Part shown: piece after piece, positions 1-12,189 of the stretch | Numbering within the stretch: position 1 is the first letter of the stretch | Layout of the letters: each line of letters starts with the position of its first letter | From: Sipunculus nudus | Lineage: Eukaryota; Annelida; Sipuncula; Golfingiida; Sipunculidae | DNA length: 64,000 nucleotides | NCBI GenBank assembly: GCA_026874595.1 | Contig: CM049315.1 | Span: 5,760,664 to 5,824,663 of the forward strand | Direction: 5' to 3' | The notes under the pieces: model-generated | What the model saw: only the letters and a program-made list of their open reading frames with translations | The model's database searches: none | Told to the model about the DNA's origin: nothing | Translations under genes and position numbers: made by a program

Positions 1-1180
1 ATTAATGAACCTTAATTAGGTGTTCTATGTCGAGTTCTCTTCAACAGAGCACCTTTATTGTTGATTTAAGACCAAGATGTGTGCTTTTTTAAATGTGCGA
101 CCATTTGGTGATATCTTGGGCTCAAAAGTGATTGTGTGTACCATATGTTTATGTTTGCACCGGCAGTGGCTGTCAGAGGTTAAAGTCACAACCTACTATC
201 CAGGTAAAACAAATAGGAACACTGTACCAGCTAGATGATTGTTTTGATAATTTATTATATTCATAATTATTAATATGGAGTATCATGTTTAGATAATAAC
301 GTGAGATAGTTGGTTAAAGGACACACGTGTCTTGTCTGATGTTAATAGCAGGGCAGTTTAGTTGTTAGAGAGCAAACGGGTCTCGTCTGATGATAATTTC
401 AGTACGGTTTAATTTAGACGGAGCCGCCTCTTTTTAGGCGATCACTTGTGTTTGTTGTAGATTTCAAAAGTCAGAGTTTCTAACACACTGTTACTAGAGG
501 CGTTTCCTCATTTACATTCGCGCAGTGATTGATGGTCAGCGTATTTTGGAGTATAGATTCGCCGCCGGGGGCAATCGGGAGTTATAGCGTCAGCAAGCAT
601 TAATAAGGAGTGGAGTGGAACTTTTTCGGGGTAGGCCCCGTCTCGGCGTACGTGGAATAACGTTACATACAACAGTCCTGGGCCCGGTCGGCATATGTTA
701 CATTGGAGACAGCTGAGACATTGGAGACAGCTGACGTGGTGTCTTTAAACGTAGTCAGTCGATGTCTGAGGAGGCCACAGAGAAAAAGGACTTCAGAGCA
801 ATTCAGGACTGGTAATCTGGCGGAGGAATACTTGTTGTGTGCACTTCCAGGAACGGACCGAGGACTTATTGTATACGCTTTACCGTAGAGGTACTTGAGT
901 TTGCTGTGTGAAAGTTTACTCTGGTATCAGGTCTGGATGATTCCAGGAAATATCAGCTGTCAGAGACTGCGATTCAACGTTCAGAAAGCATAGTCTGTAT
1001 GTGGAATGTGAAACGTGTTAACTCAGCAAGAGACTGAGGATTATAGAAACTCCGTAAACACCGGACAGTGTCAAATACCGGTGTTACGTGTGTGCGCGAT
1101 GGCTAAGCGGGTAGGGAAAAGGGCTGTTTGCCGTCATGATTGGACTGAGCTGCAATTCTGTAAATAATCATTAGAACTAA
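1..1180. other. Unassigned non-repetitive stretch
   Basis: No gene is recognised. Two degenerate copies of a ~52-bp unit lie at about 309-411; both contain a GTCTGATG core. An 18-bp direct duplication (ACATTGGAGACAGCTGAG type) lies at about 699-734. A 61-codon open frame at 703-888 has no recognisable domain. The stretch from 540 to 900 is richer in GC and CpG than its surroundings, so it could be an exon or a retroelement leader, but nothing decides this. Confidence 0.4.
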
Positions 1181-1189
1181 ATGATATAT

Positions 1190-1600
1190 CTAAGGACGTT
1201 CTAACTGGTACATCTGTCTCATATTTACTACATTATCCATGCAAGCAACAGCAGTAAATATACAACAACCAAATCTCCTTCAAACATGACTATCTTAATC
1301 ATGTGTGTCATTTTGAATGCGTACGTCAGGAAAAATTAAAACACGTATATCAAGTTTGTTAAAATGTCATATGCGGTTCTTGAAATAATAGCATTTTTAA
1401 CTTTATTCAGCAAATACTGTCACATGTACAATAAAGGATATTCTCTTTAAAGTGTTAAGTGTAAGCCGTTTTACCAGCATAAAAAAAATAAATATTTCAG
1501 AAGACATAGAATTAACGGTCCCTGGTATGCCTCATTTAGGCACTCATGTGTTGCTTATTGTCAGAACTAAAGGTGGATCAGTTCCTAAATTATTAGTTAT
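1190..1600 (+). repeat. Dispersed repeat R1, copy 1
   Basis: This block aligns by eye with 8750-9280 and 17190-17840. Shared landmarks in order are a TATCTAAGGA-like start, CATGCAAGCAAC, ACAACCAA, an ATGACT...CTCATG stretch, a conserved ACACGTAT, and a later AGTGGATCAG-like segment. In the second copy the block lies just 3' of an intact GPCR gene. This copy may therefore be the flank of a lost receptor duplicate. No receptor coding sequence is visible next to it; a retroelement relic now occupies that place. Confidence 0.55.
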
Positions 1601-2243
1601 AGTTATAGTTTATTAGATTATATAAACTGCCTATACATATAACGCAATACTAGCATTGGTTAGCAAATCACAAATTCATACGTAACATGACCATTAAATC
1701 AATGATATTTTAGCCCATTGTATGTATCTGTAACGTATCCCAAAAAATTAGTCTTGTCATTGGATCTGTCTGCGCCCAGTTTCGGCGAATTGCAGCAGGA
1801 CCCGGTAGCGATATCGGTATTACCTTGAAATGGACCTTGAAGATTTCCGCGGTTTATACCTTGACCAACGCCATATTTAAGGATGAAACTAGAGATATAC
1901 ATTCTGTTCGTTTCATGACCAGCATTTCCAGGATTTTTCTAATAGAGTTTTCGCACCAATCGAATGGCGTCCTGGCATGTCCGCTTAGGCATCGAAGGGT
2001 CCTTTTGCCATGACTGGATGCTGCCCAAACGCGTTCTCCTGAGTGCGGTTATCATACTTAGTTGGACGACTGACTGGTTAATCCTCTATCAGGGTTAAGC
2101 GTCATGGCACTCACGGCCTTTAAAACGAGTTTCCTCTCATCTCAAGGTACTCTAGTCTTCGACAAGTCCTTTACCTCTAATATTTTTTATTTGTATGTGA
2201 AAAATTATAAAACTTCCGAGTCGAAGGTCTCGATTTGATAGAA

Positions 2244-2984
2244 ATGCAAAAGAAAGACCCTCATATTGGCTCCCTTAGAGAAAATGCATTGACTAAAGAT
2301 GAAGCAGATAAAGTTCCTACTTGCTTTACTTTGCAGAATGATGTACTAGTTAGAAAATATAGACCTCCCACCATACCAGCGGACGAAGCGTGGAAAACTC
2401 TTTAACAAATTGTAGTTCCCCCCGAGTATCGCTCAGAAATCTTGAAACTGGCGCATGATCATCCTATGGCAGGACATTTGGGTGTCAAGAAAACCAAACA
2501 CAAAATTCTCCAACACTTCTATTGGCCCAAGTAAAAAAAGAGACATGGCGAAATACTGTAAAACTTGTCATGTGTGTCAAATGATTGAAAAACCAACCCA
2601 CCAAATTAGTCCTGCGCCACTCTCGCCCATACCAGCAACACATGATGCTTTTGAATCAGTAATATTTGACTGTGTAGGACCGCTAGAAAAACTAAACATG
2701 GCAATGAATATATTCTAACAATTATGTCTACTGCAACTAGATTTCCAGAAGCTATTCCTCTTAGGACCCAAAACTAAATGAAAGTAAGGTATGACAAAAA
2801 GACTACAAAAAGAGAATTTGAACCTGGTGATAAAGTTCCGGTATTATTCACAATTCCAGGACAACCCCTGCCAGCAAAAAACTCTGGACCATACAAAGTT
2901 GTAGAGAAGAAATCAGATTTGAATTATGTGATTGATACCCCTGATCGTAGAAAGTCGCAACAACTTTGGCACATAGTATGTTGA
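2244..2984 (+). pseudogene. Integrase remnant
   Basis: The N-terminal zinc-finger pattern is visible: two histidines in HDHPMAGHLG and two cysteines in CKTCHVC, about 2450-2580. The core opening IFDCVGPL follows near 2665, then, in another frame, TATRFPEAIPLR near 2735. The sequence then jumps directly to MKVRYDKKTTKREFEPGDKV (2778 onward), so most of the catalytic core, including the downstream acidic residues, is deleted. The last part contains SGPYKVVEKK and a C-terminal GPY/F-like fold. Stops occur at about 2403 and 2533. It cannot encode a working integrase. Confidence 0.75.
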
Positions 2985-3159
2985 AAGAATATCATGACAG
3001 ATCAGCGGAAACATCTTAATCTAGTCCCCCCCCCCCCCCAAAAAAAAAAAAAAATTGGTACTCATTAAAGAAACTGAAAAAAAATGCCGAGGATGTTCTC
3101 ATGAAGACAACTGAACATCCTGTAAAACTGAACAACTCTGATATTTTAAACGATTTAGA

Positions 3160-3995
3160 TCATTAATTGTCACATTTGGATTTCGATCAGTTATCAGAGT
3201 TGAAGGAAATCCTACTAAATTAAGACTCTTTATATTTCCTGATGTCCCCAGTAGAACTAATGTACTACAACATGATGTAGACGTAGGAGATGCTTCCCCT
3301 ATTTAACAGGCACCATATAGAGCTGGTCCCCAAAAGTTACAAGCCATAAAGAATGAAATAAAGTATATGATAGAGAATGATATTATTGAAAACAGCAGTA
3401 GTGCCTGGAGTTCCCCATGTGTGATGATAAAGAAAACTGATATGACCTACAGATTTTGTACAGATTATCGAAAGGTTAACACTGTAACAAGAACAGATAC
3501 TTACCCTTTGCTTAGGGTGGAAGATTGTATTGATAGGATTGGATCTGCTACGTATATTAGCAAGTTACATTTGCTGAAAGGTTATTGGCAGGTACCTCTT
3601 ACCGAACGGGCTAAGCAAATATTTGCGTTTGTAACGCCAAACGGTTTGTTCCAGTACAAAGTTATGCCCTTCGGAATGAAAAATGCGCCAGCGCGGGTGT
3701 ATTATCTGGCTTAGATAACTGGACTTACTATATTGATGATGTTGTTGTATACAATCACACATGGGAAGGTCATAAATAAAGTTTGGTAGAACTCTTTGAG
3801 AGACTGAAAAAAAGCTGGATCGACAGTTAATCTTGCAATTTTTGTCGTGCAACTGTAACATAGGGCACTAAGTGGGTCAAGGTTGTGTTAAACAAATTAC
3901 CAGTAAAGTATCTGCTATTGTAGAATTTCCAGTTCCTACTAATCGTAAGGAACTTATGCGATTCTTAGGAATGACTGGGTATTACAGGAAATTCT
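3160..3995 (+). pseudogene. Reverse transcriptase remnant
   Basis: Reading starts with a DVPSRTNVLQHDVDVGD segment typical of the sequence just before RT, then ENDIIENSSSAWSSP, FCTDYRKVN, PFGMKNAPA and, after a short deletion and frameshift near 3700, the catalytic YIDD box at about 3730. Further fragments up to LMRFLGMTGYYRKF (about 3955-3995) match the end of the RT/connection region. An in-frame stop at 3304, the deletion near 3700 and later stops make it non-functional. Similarity ends abruptly at about 3995, so no RNase H was found. Confidence 0.8.
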
Positions 3996-6390
3996 AATTC
4001 ATATAATTCATAATTATTTAAAAAATTGAGGAATCAGTCTATATTTTACAACACACCGACCTGTGGCGGTCAAGATTATTGGTCACATGCAAAACAGCTT
4101 CAGTTGGCAGCTTCTGATAGGAAAATGTCATTTAAACACTCTTAAAATTATAACCAGCTAAATCAAAGATGACTACTCATGCAGGGACACATCATACCTA
4201 CAAGAGCATTGTGAGGAGACAAAATGTTGTGAAACATAAACAGGAGATTTATAGTAAATTCATAATTGCCATATAAGGTTGTCACCTCCACAGGTAGTTT
4301 TCTAGGAAAAATATGAAAATAATTTTAAAATTTTAAGAACATTATCTACAAAAAAGCAGGTTGACAGCAGGTGGTGAAACGGACTATAGGTTAACCATTG
4401 GCACTGTCCAACCACTTGGTGCTCATTTATTTATCCAGCGATTAATATTCAATTTATGGGACAGCTGTAATTTAAACACCTCTGTGGTTACTGCTAAAAG
4501 CGGATAAAACTGGAATATGCATGTATTATTGTATAAGGGGTCATCCCCACTGAGCTGAATTTACTTTGATACAGCAAGCTCATCCAGCCAGTGTTGCACA
4601 AAAGTCTCATGTGCAAACCCATATGTCTATCCATGAACAGGAACATACATGGGTATATGGCCAGCCCCCTGACTAATATGAGTTTAACAGAAACTAGGCG
4701 TAAAACTGGTTTCTCTGTTCAGATCATTATTCTTTTCATTAAAAAAAAATCTTATTTTTAATATTTGTATTAAGCAAAAGACACCAAACTTTAAAGTAAA
4801 CTGTCTGTTAAATGATTAAGGTCAGAAAAGCACTGAACATGATTCGTTTGTATTATTTTTTCTCTCCTGCAAAGAAGCTTTATTCTGACACGCCCTGCAA
4901 CTCTACTTCACTTGTAGATTCGGTAACAAACGGTGTTCATCTTCTAAAAGACCTCATTACATCTCAAATTTTGATACAACCAAACTTATTTGTTGTATTG
5001 TTCATCAAAGTGAATGTCAGTGTTCAGTTTCTGAATTTAATTATGGTGTTTGATAATATATGACTATCTGTCATGTGCAGTATCTTAGAATAATGTCATG
5101 CATGAAAGGGGAATTTTCCATAATAGATGCTTTTACCGCTTCCGCTTAAAAACTTTTTTACTATGGAGATTCTGTAAGAAAATATGCTAGCACAGATCAT
5201 GGCCTATTTATCAGTCTTTCTATACCTTGAAAAATAATGTTAATATTGTAGTAACTATATTTTTTTATTAATTAATATCCGAGTAAATGTAATATACATT
5301 TATGTACCGTCCACGTTATATTCAGGTGTCATTAAAGAGACTACACTGTGTGTATAGAATGTGAGCAATTATTTCAGTTAACTGGTGAATATCCAGACTT
5401 GTATATAGTTGTGCTACAATATGCTTGAAAAACAAAGATCTTTCAACCTATTAATATTTAAACATAATTTTTTTTCTTTACAAGTAAATAAAGCATAAAA
5501 CATAGTTTTTCTCTTCAATTTTACTTCGATGTTCAGGTATGTACTTATATTTCAACATTTTCAAAAATGATATGAAGGGGCTAATCACTATTAAGTTGCT
5601 TATATTAGATTTCTAGATTTTGATCTGACCCTGATTTCAGAACCGGAAAGATTGAGCATCGACCTGACTATACAGGTAATACCAGTTTCTTTTATTTATT
5701 ATGCATTCCCAGTTACATATTCGAATCTCCATCGTTAGGTGAAGAGGTAGTGCAAGTAGACATATTTATATATAGAGTGAGATATTAATGATGTCATTTT
5801 ATCAGATGTCTGCCTTTTCAGGACTTCTCCATTAATATGGTTTGCATTAATTTCAGAGAGTACAATGTGTAAAATATATTGTATGCAATACCTAGAAAGG
5901 GAAACAACCACAATTGTGCAAGATTTCATACAGAGACTTCCGTACACTGTCCCATAAATGGAACGCCTATTATAAGTCCATTAGACATTTTATTTATGAT
6001 AGAATATTAGCAAACTGGTAAATTTATTATATAATCTGTTGAGATAAGATAGGTATACTCAATGTATGACAATTGTTGTGTCATTGAAAATCCCTTTTTT
6101 TCTCCTCTGTTGATCTTCCATACCAATGATCTTCTTGAATCTCACACGTGTCATCTCAAAATTATAGTTAAACATGAAGTGATGACGCATATATTTTAAT
6201 TTTCTTAGAAAACATGTACATAAGTTTATTTTCACAGAAACAATTTTACATATCAGGCACATTTCTGTTGACTTTAAATCTAGTTCTACTTCTCATAAAG
6301 TTGAGAAATACAATTTCAGAGGGGTGCAGGAAAGAAATATTAGTTCAGGAGGGGCTGATAAAATGCTTTAAATCACTTATTCCTTATATG
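3996..6390. other. AT-rich stretch without recognised gene
   Basis: Only short open frames without recognisable domains occur on either strand. The sequence is AT-rich with no strong tandem structure. Nothing else is seen. Confidence 0.5.
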
Positions 6391-6394
6391 ACAG

Positions 6395-7480
6395 ATCCAT
6401 GTAATATTGCTTCCTTAAATGTTAGAGGTCTTGAATGTCCCAGGAAAAGAAGTAAACTAAGAAAAAAGACTAAACTGAAAAAAGTTTGATATTATATTTC
6501 TTCTGGAAACACAGAGTATTTCACCGAATTTGAAAATAGATGGAAATCAGAATGGAGCAGATTTATTTCAGTCATGGCACTCCTCAGTAAAGAGGAGTGT
6601 GAATATTGATTACAAATACAGCGGACATCCAGGTAAAGAATAGTATACCTGACAAACATGGAAGATTTATAATAGTTAACCTAACCACAGGGATACATAA
6701 TATCACTTTAGTAAATCTGTATGGACCAAACAAGGATGCACCAGTTTTTCATCATTTTAATTAATAAATTATCTGAAACTGAGGTGGATAAATTAATAAT
6801 CGCAGGTGACTTTAATGTGGCAATAGATCCAACAGTTGACAAAGAAGAGGGAAATGAACAAATTCATGTAAAAGCCAAGAAAATAGTCATTGGGTAGAGT
6901 TTGCACAATTGTCAGACATCTGGCGATCACAACAACCTGGATTAGTTAAAATAACATAGCATAGATATAATCCCAAACCGGTATATTTCACGTATTGGCT
7001 ATTTTAATCAGTGATAGCCTATGTAACTGTGTTACTCCTCGGAGGTTCAACCTGCATATAAAACAGACCACTCATTGATTCAAATTACTTAAGTTTAAGC
7101 TTTCATAAAAGAGGACCTGGATATTAGAAACTTAACTGCTCCCTACTTGTAGACGAAAATCATATTAAACAAATAAGAAATTATATTAACTGAACTGTAT
7201 TGAATAAAATGGCTGCCAACCCGTCCTTGTCATGGGATACCATAAAGTGTCAAGTCAAAGGAGAAACTATATCCTTTGCTGCAAATAAAAAGAAAACATA
7301 AAATAACAAAATGTTAGTATTATAATGAGAAATGTACAAGGCACTATGTCAGTATAACTTTACTACCAGTTTTCAATAGTTTTTAAATATATATTGAACA
7401 AATTTATAATATAGAGGAGAAAACTGCTGCTAAAAAAGGTAAATCGAACCTCATGTGATACTTTACACAGCGTTTTATAG
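6395..7480 (+). mobile_element. LINE relic, endonuclease region (L1/Tx1-like)
   Basis: The N-terminal endonuclease signature ASLNVRGL lies at about 6409. In shifting frames it is followed by an LLETQ-like segment, GVNIDYKYSGHPG, and IIAGDFNVAIDPTVDKEEGN at about 6798. The last is the GDFN motif of AP-type retrotransposon endonucleases. Further on come a YFLISDSL-like piece (about 6995) and KRGPGY.KLNCSLL (about 7105), typical of L1/Tx1-type elements between endonuclease and RT. Many frameshifts and stops are present and the RT domain is absent. It is a dead 5'-part fragment. Confidence 0.7.
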
Positions 7481-7739
7481 AAACTGTAAATAGGGTAAGT
7501 TCACATTCTCTAGTAAAAACAAAACCTTTCAACATCAATATGTAGGCCTAAATGATGTGTGTATGTATTAACATACGTGTGTTCATACCTTTGTATACAG
7601 ATGTGTGTATTTACCTAACCCTTTCATAACAAACCTCACCAGTGTGAAGATATACAGTTTATGCATGTTACTTCTACCATGTATACGTATTAGTTATTAT
7701 TTTAATTTTTTTAATGTCTAGTATGGCAAATAGGACATT

Positions 7740-8590
7740 GTACTTGAGCAAATAGATTCGAATATTAATATGCAGCTTCATGTGGAACGCATTGATCAAT
7801 TTTTTATTTATCTGTTATATGGAATTCCCATCATAATGCAAGGTGTCTAATCACTTTCTGTAATTGTATGACGGCTATAACGTAGAAGTGGGAGTTCAAA
7901 TTGTTTGTTCTGTGTCAGCTTGTGCCTCTGTTCTTATGTAATGCCTCCGAGCGAATACAAAATATAAAGCCATGATGGAATATAATGGAATGTTATGATA
8001 TGAAATAGTAATAGAAATAAACCACCTTCTTTATGTTCATTATTTTACGCAGCTAACGAGTTTTATATTATATAAAATACTTCGTGGGATGGTAATGACA
8101 GGGGTTAGCTGAAATAACCGTATCATATCTTAAATATAATTTTGTTTAAATTTTATTGGATTGCGACATCCCATTTAACTACAAGAATATCGGTTTCTTG
8201 TTCGAAAGTTGATGATGGCTCTATCGTGTAATGTAGAACAAGAACACATTAAACATAACACGTGGGCTGGTCCATACAAACCAAGGATATAAAGCTCGGT
8301 AGGTTTTCGGATTTTTATTAATTATGGAGTACATGCTAAGGTTAAATAACATATGTTTTCGTTGAGGGACACGTGATTCAAAGTCATTTTAGTAAATACA
8401 CACATTGCCATAATATAATATAAATAATATGGATCTTGTTTATTTGGTAAAAAATAAAGCTTGCAACACACATTCAACATGTGGAAAAATGAATGTTGGT
8501 TCAATCACCTCGGAGTCAGGTTATTATGATGCCCTGGGTGTAGCCCGCAAACTCAATGTTTTAATGTAGCAAAGACTGTTAACCTGTTCA
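7740..8590 (-). repeat. Dispersed repeat R2, copy near GPCR 1
   Basis: This block is collinear with 25970-26720 in the same orientation. Shared landmarks include ATCATAATGCAAGGTGTCTA, GTTCTGTGTCAGCTTGTGCC, TATTGGATTG and CATTCAACATGTGGAAAAAT. Part of it recurs in opposite orientation at 11235-11640, and a short end recurs at 33655-33760. On the minus strand the family starts near a GGTCA...AGTG segment followed by a GCGGGCTGCA-like motif. It lies about 0.8 kb 3' of the intact receptor gene. Confidence 0.7.
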
Positions 8591-8749
8591 ACTTTGCTGA
8601 ACTAATAGTTTTACATAATATGATAATAAAGTATTCGTTAGAATATAATAATTAGGGTCTAAAGTGGTTACAAAGTGACTGGGTAAGCATACGCTAAACA
8701 GACTACACATGAAGAATGGTTTTACAGATAAGGACTGTTCTATTTTTCA

Positions 8750-9280
8750 TTTATACTGTTAGAACTATCCCATATTTATAACATTACACATACACGCAAC
8801 TGCACAAATACTGCAACAACCAACTTTTCTGTACACTTTTGCACACATGACTCCCTTACTCATGTATATTGTTTTGCCTTCGAAGGCCCGAAAAATCTAT
8901 AACACGTATGATACCTTTCTTGTGAAGAATATGAAAGTCTAAAAAAATATTCTCTATCCAAAATCAGCAATTACTATAACAGGTAAAATAAAGGGCATTT
9001 TATCAAAAGCCGTAATAAAAAACCGTAACTATCAGAGGATACAGCCTAGAAAGTCAAAGTTAAGTCTCGTAAAAACATTTTTTATTGTTAGACCGGAAGA
9101 TGAGTCAGATCCGAAACGCAGGAATTAATTACAAAGCTGACATGAGCACGTCGGAATAAACTATCATAGGCCATGATAAAAAAGACTAAACAAGAAAGGA
9201 AAAATTCACCCGCTCCTCTGTTCACATGCTTAATCCAGCATCAGTAATTCCTGTAATTAAAACCAGTTAATTTAAAGTGC
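8750..9280 (+). repeat. Dispersed repeat R1, copy 2 (3' flank of GPCR 1)
   Basis: This is the copy of R1 that sits between repeat R2 and the stop codon of the receptor gene. It aligns with 1190-1600 and 17190-17840. On the minus strand an AATAAA hexamer (from TTTATT at about 9080) lies roughly 310 bp after the receptor stop and could serve as its polyadenylation signal. Confidence 0.55.
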
Positions 9281-9394
9281 TTTCAGCACCGCACTTTGAG
9301 TCAACAATGTAAAAGTTGATTTTCCGTCTGATAATACAGGGTAAAAACACGAAGTTACCGTGATGCATTGCATTCAGCTTCATTAAATGGACAC

Positions 9395-10393
9395 TCAGTT
9401 TCCGTTTACATTAAGCAAAGGTTGTCTTTCTCTTCTCCGTTCGTAACAACAAATTAACCGAATGAGGTTAGACCGGAACATAGGCATCCGCCATGCATAA
9501 ATGAAAGCATTAAAGGCCGAATTACATATTGCAGGAAAAGATGCTATAGTTCTATATCGACACCATCGACCATCTGCTAATAATCCTCCATAAGTCTGAA
9601 CTGCTAAGATGATGAAAAACGGAATGAAACAAATGTAAAACATCCCGACAACCACCACCCCAGTCACGGCCACTTTAACTTCTGGGTTGACGGATGTATC
9701 CTGCTTGTTAAATGAACCACTAGCAGTCATCAGGCGTTGATGTGACGCTACCTTACTAAACAGTAATATATACATCAGGGCGACCAGGACAGTAAACAGT
9801 GTAAATAATGGCACAACAATGAAGGAAAAATATTCCCTCTTCAACAAAATCGTCATATCACACTGAGATTTTGTATTTTGCTTCAGCGACACCAGTGGTC
9901 CTACAACCCCAAATAAAATTGATATAAACCAAACCGCGAGGATGACAAAATGTGCTCTTCTCCGTGGAAGGATTGTTTGGTAGTGCAAAGGGAGTGCTAT
10001 AGCTATATAGCGATCTGCTGCTGTTGTAGACAGAATCATCACTGAGGCGGACATAAATGTTATTAGGAATAAGTACCTAAGAACACAGAGCGCGTATATT
10101 TTCTCTAGTGCTGGGTACCACATCATAATTCCTTCAAACACAAGGCACAAACCAACAAGCAGATCTGCACATGCCAAATGAAAGAAGAAATAATTAGCAT
10201 TTTTCCTGTAACATCCAGTCGTTGTTCTGCAGTAAACAAATATAAAAAGTCCATTTCCAACTGTTATCAATGCACACAAAATGCAATACGTAACGACGTA
10301 TATGACTCTAAGATAGCGTGGAACATACTCCGGGTGGCTGTTTGGTGTTGTTGTTTGGTTCATGGAGACCGCCATGTCCATTTTGGTAAGCAC
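9395..10393 (-). CDS. Class A (rhodopsin-family) G protein-coupled receptor, intronless
   Basis: A 332-residue seven-helix receptor, full length for class A. An N-glycosylation site (N12-Q-T) precedes helix 1 with GNG (N47). Helix 2 has LACADLLVG (D77). C103 and C178 can form the standard disulfide. Helix 3 ends in DRY (127-129) followed by IAIALPLHY. W155 marks helix 4 and P195 helix 5. Helix 6 has CFIP instead of CWxP, and helix 7 has NAFIY (295-299) instead of NPxxY. C315/C316 could be palmitoylated. It should sit in the plasma membrane and signal through G proteins; the ligand is unknown. The DRYIAI..PLHY and NxFIYAWRxPxFR style recalls the adenosine/melanocortin-like group, but this is only by eye. 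Other in-frame methionines at 5, 7 and 11 are possible starts. Nearest relative here is the broken copy at 27164-28140. Confidence 0.9.
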   Translation of the reverse strand: MLTKMDMAVSMNQTTTPNSHPEYVPRYLRVIYVVTYCILCALITVGNGLFIFVYCRTTTGCYRKNANYFFFHLACADLLVGLCLVFEGIMMWYPALEKIYALCVLRYLFLITFMSASVMILSTTAADRYIAIALPLHYQTILPRRRAHFVILAVWFISILFGVVGPLVSLKQNTKSQCDMTILLKREYFSFIVVPLFTLFTVLVALMYILLFSKVASHQRLMTASGSFNKQDTSVNPEVKVAVTGVVVVGMFYICFIPFFIILAVQTYGGLLADGRWCRYRTIASFPAICNSAFNAFIYAWRMPMFRSNLIRLICCYERRRERQPLLNVNGN

Positions 10394-10409
10394 AGACTGT
10401 TGTACTGAA

Positions 10410-11230
10410 TCAAGTTTAGATGCAGATGACTGAAACCAAAATTATTTATTTAACTGTCACGATTAAATATTTGCTGTGGTAAGAAAAATATACAAAGAGG
10501 CAAGTATAACATCCGCTTCTCATGAGTAACATACAGAAAGTATTGTCACCTTATATAATTCATCGTCACTTTCATATATTACTACAGTGATTGATTTTAT
10601 TAGGTAATATCAATGTATAACCCTTTTTGCAATATTTTGACTAATATACATTGTATATTATTTATCACAGAATAAATATTACTATGTTTCTATAGTGTAC
10701 TGAATGGTCATCACCAACTTTACCGTCATGAATGTATTTTATGCGTATGCGGTATCGGCGATAACCAAATCATTGCTTTTTGTTCATTCAAATCTATATC
10801 GTTGAAAACATTACTTTTTTTGCTTTCCCATAACTTCATAAAGTAAAAACAGAGACACAATATTTAAAAAAAAATATAAAAGATACCTGAAAACATAAAA
10901 CACTACCGTAGAGATGCGCTGTAAATGTCCAAGTCCCAATCACTCTTATTTGGATTATAAATTAGGGCCATCACGTTTTCGAGAATACGCATACTGTCAC
11001 GTTTGCATGCATGTGTGTACGTATCTCGAAATGTTTGTCTGGATATGAAAGCCAGCGATTTTCCTCCATATGCACAAGTAATGTATTTGAAATATCTCAG
11101 TTCTACAGTATAAAAATAACATAGGTCGCCTTTAATTGTACACACTGTAAATTGTGTGTAACTACCTCATTAACTAATTATTATAATCACATACTTTATT
11201 ATCGCAAAATGTAAAACCATTAGTTAAGAA
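10410..11230. other. Receptor upstream region, nothing specific recognised
   Basis: AT-rich sequence upstream of the receptor start. No clear promoter motif or exon is recognised. Confidence 0.4.
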
Positions 11231-11234
11231 AAGT

Positions 11235-11640
11235 GAAAGAGGTCACTAGTAAGTGCTGGATTACAATATAGGGTGAGCGGGCTGCAACCAGGGCATCATT
11301 ATCATCGCACACCCAGGTAATAGAACTTACATAAATTTTTTTAACATGTTGAATGTGTGTTGCCAGCTCAAAATTTATCACATAAACAAGACCCATGGTA
11401 CTTAAATAATATTGTGGCTATGTGTATATTCAATAAGATAGGCTTGAATATAATTCACTCGACAAAAACAAACATGATATAACCCATGTACTAATTTAAA
11501 TTATGAGTGAACAACCTGGAACATACTGAGCTTATATACATGATCTTTTCATGAACCAACCCTCCTGATTTTTCATTGTGTTCTTGTGTTATATTACCAA
11601 CTAGATCCATCCTTTACTTTACAGGTGACCATAGAATATG
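11235..11640 (+). repeat. Dispersed repeat R2, inverted copy
   Basis: Landmarks GAGCGGGCTGCA, ACATGTTGAATGTGTGTTG, a CAAGACCCAT-like piece and TGTGTTCTTGTGTTATATTA match the reverse complement of 8590-8220 and of 26720-26450. This copy is opposite in orientation to the other two long copies. R2 is therefore a dispersed repeat and not only a passenger of receptor duplication. Confidence 0.65.
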
Positions 11641-12189
11641 AACATAGGTATTCGGTTATTAACAAAATCATATCCATTTTCTTTGTGATTTTATTATAAT
11701 TCTTAAATTGGAACACACCTAATCAAAGTGATAAAAAATTACATTAAAGATACAAAAACAATATTTACCGGTAGCCCCGTTTTAGGAACCTATTAGGTAT
11801 TTTACGTGATCCGTAAAAGGTTAAATTCTTAAAATAAGAAATATACACTGAACGGTTTTATAGCTGGTTTACTGCCATTACACATGGAGCCCTATCACAA
11901 ACCATGGAATCCAATTATACATTATCCTTCTTATATGGTTTGTTGACTCAATGTCTCAGGTTATTCTATGTGAACAGAAGCAGGAATATGATTATCATTG
12001 CATATATTTAATAAACATATACCCGATTCATATGAAATAACAGATTTATAGTAAAAAATCTATTTGCAAACGTGATATGTCACTATTTACCAACCTAGAC
12101 ATTGTTTCATAGCCAGAGATTCATTTTTAGTTCAGCTGACTGTATATAAACTAATCTCTAGCGATCATACTTTGTCCGGCGTCAGTCTA

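Larger units (their letters stand above)
2235..3995 (+). mobile_element. Ty3/gypsy-class retroelement relic with integrase before RT (Gmr1-like order)
   Basis: Reading the plus strand across frameshifts, integrase parts come first (zinc-binding domain, start of the catalytic core, then a GPY/F-type C-terminal domain). They are followed by reverse transcriptase. Both parts resemble Ty3/gypsy proteins. Standard Ty3/gypsy elements have RT before integrase. The integrase-first order is known for the Gmr1-like group described from fish and other animals. No LTRs, gag or protease were recognised at either side. Several in-frame stops, frameshifts and at least two internal deletions show the copy is dead. 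A C-run/A-run tract (about 3028-3052) separates the two parts. Confidence 0.75.

Noticed and set aside
340-400. CTGATGA near the window start as a hammerhead core
   Set aside because: No GAAA at the right distance and no pairing stems.
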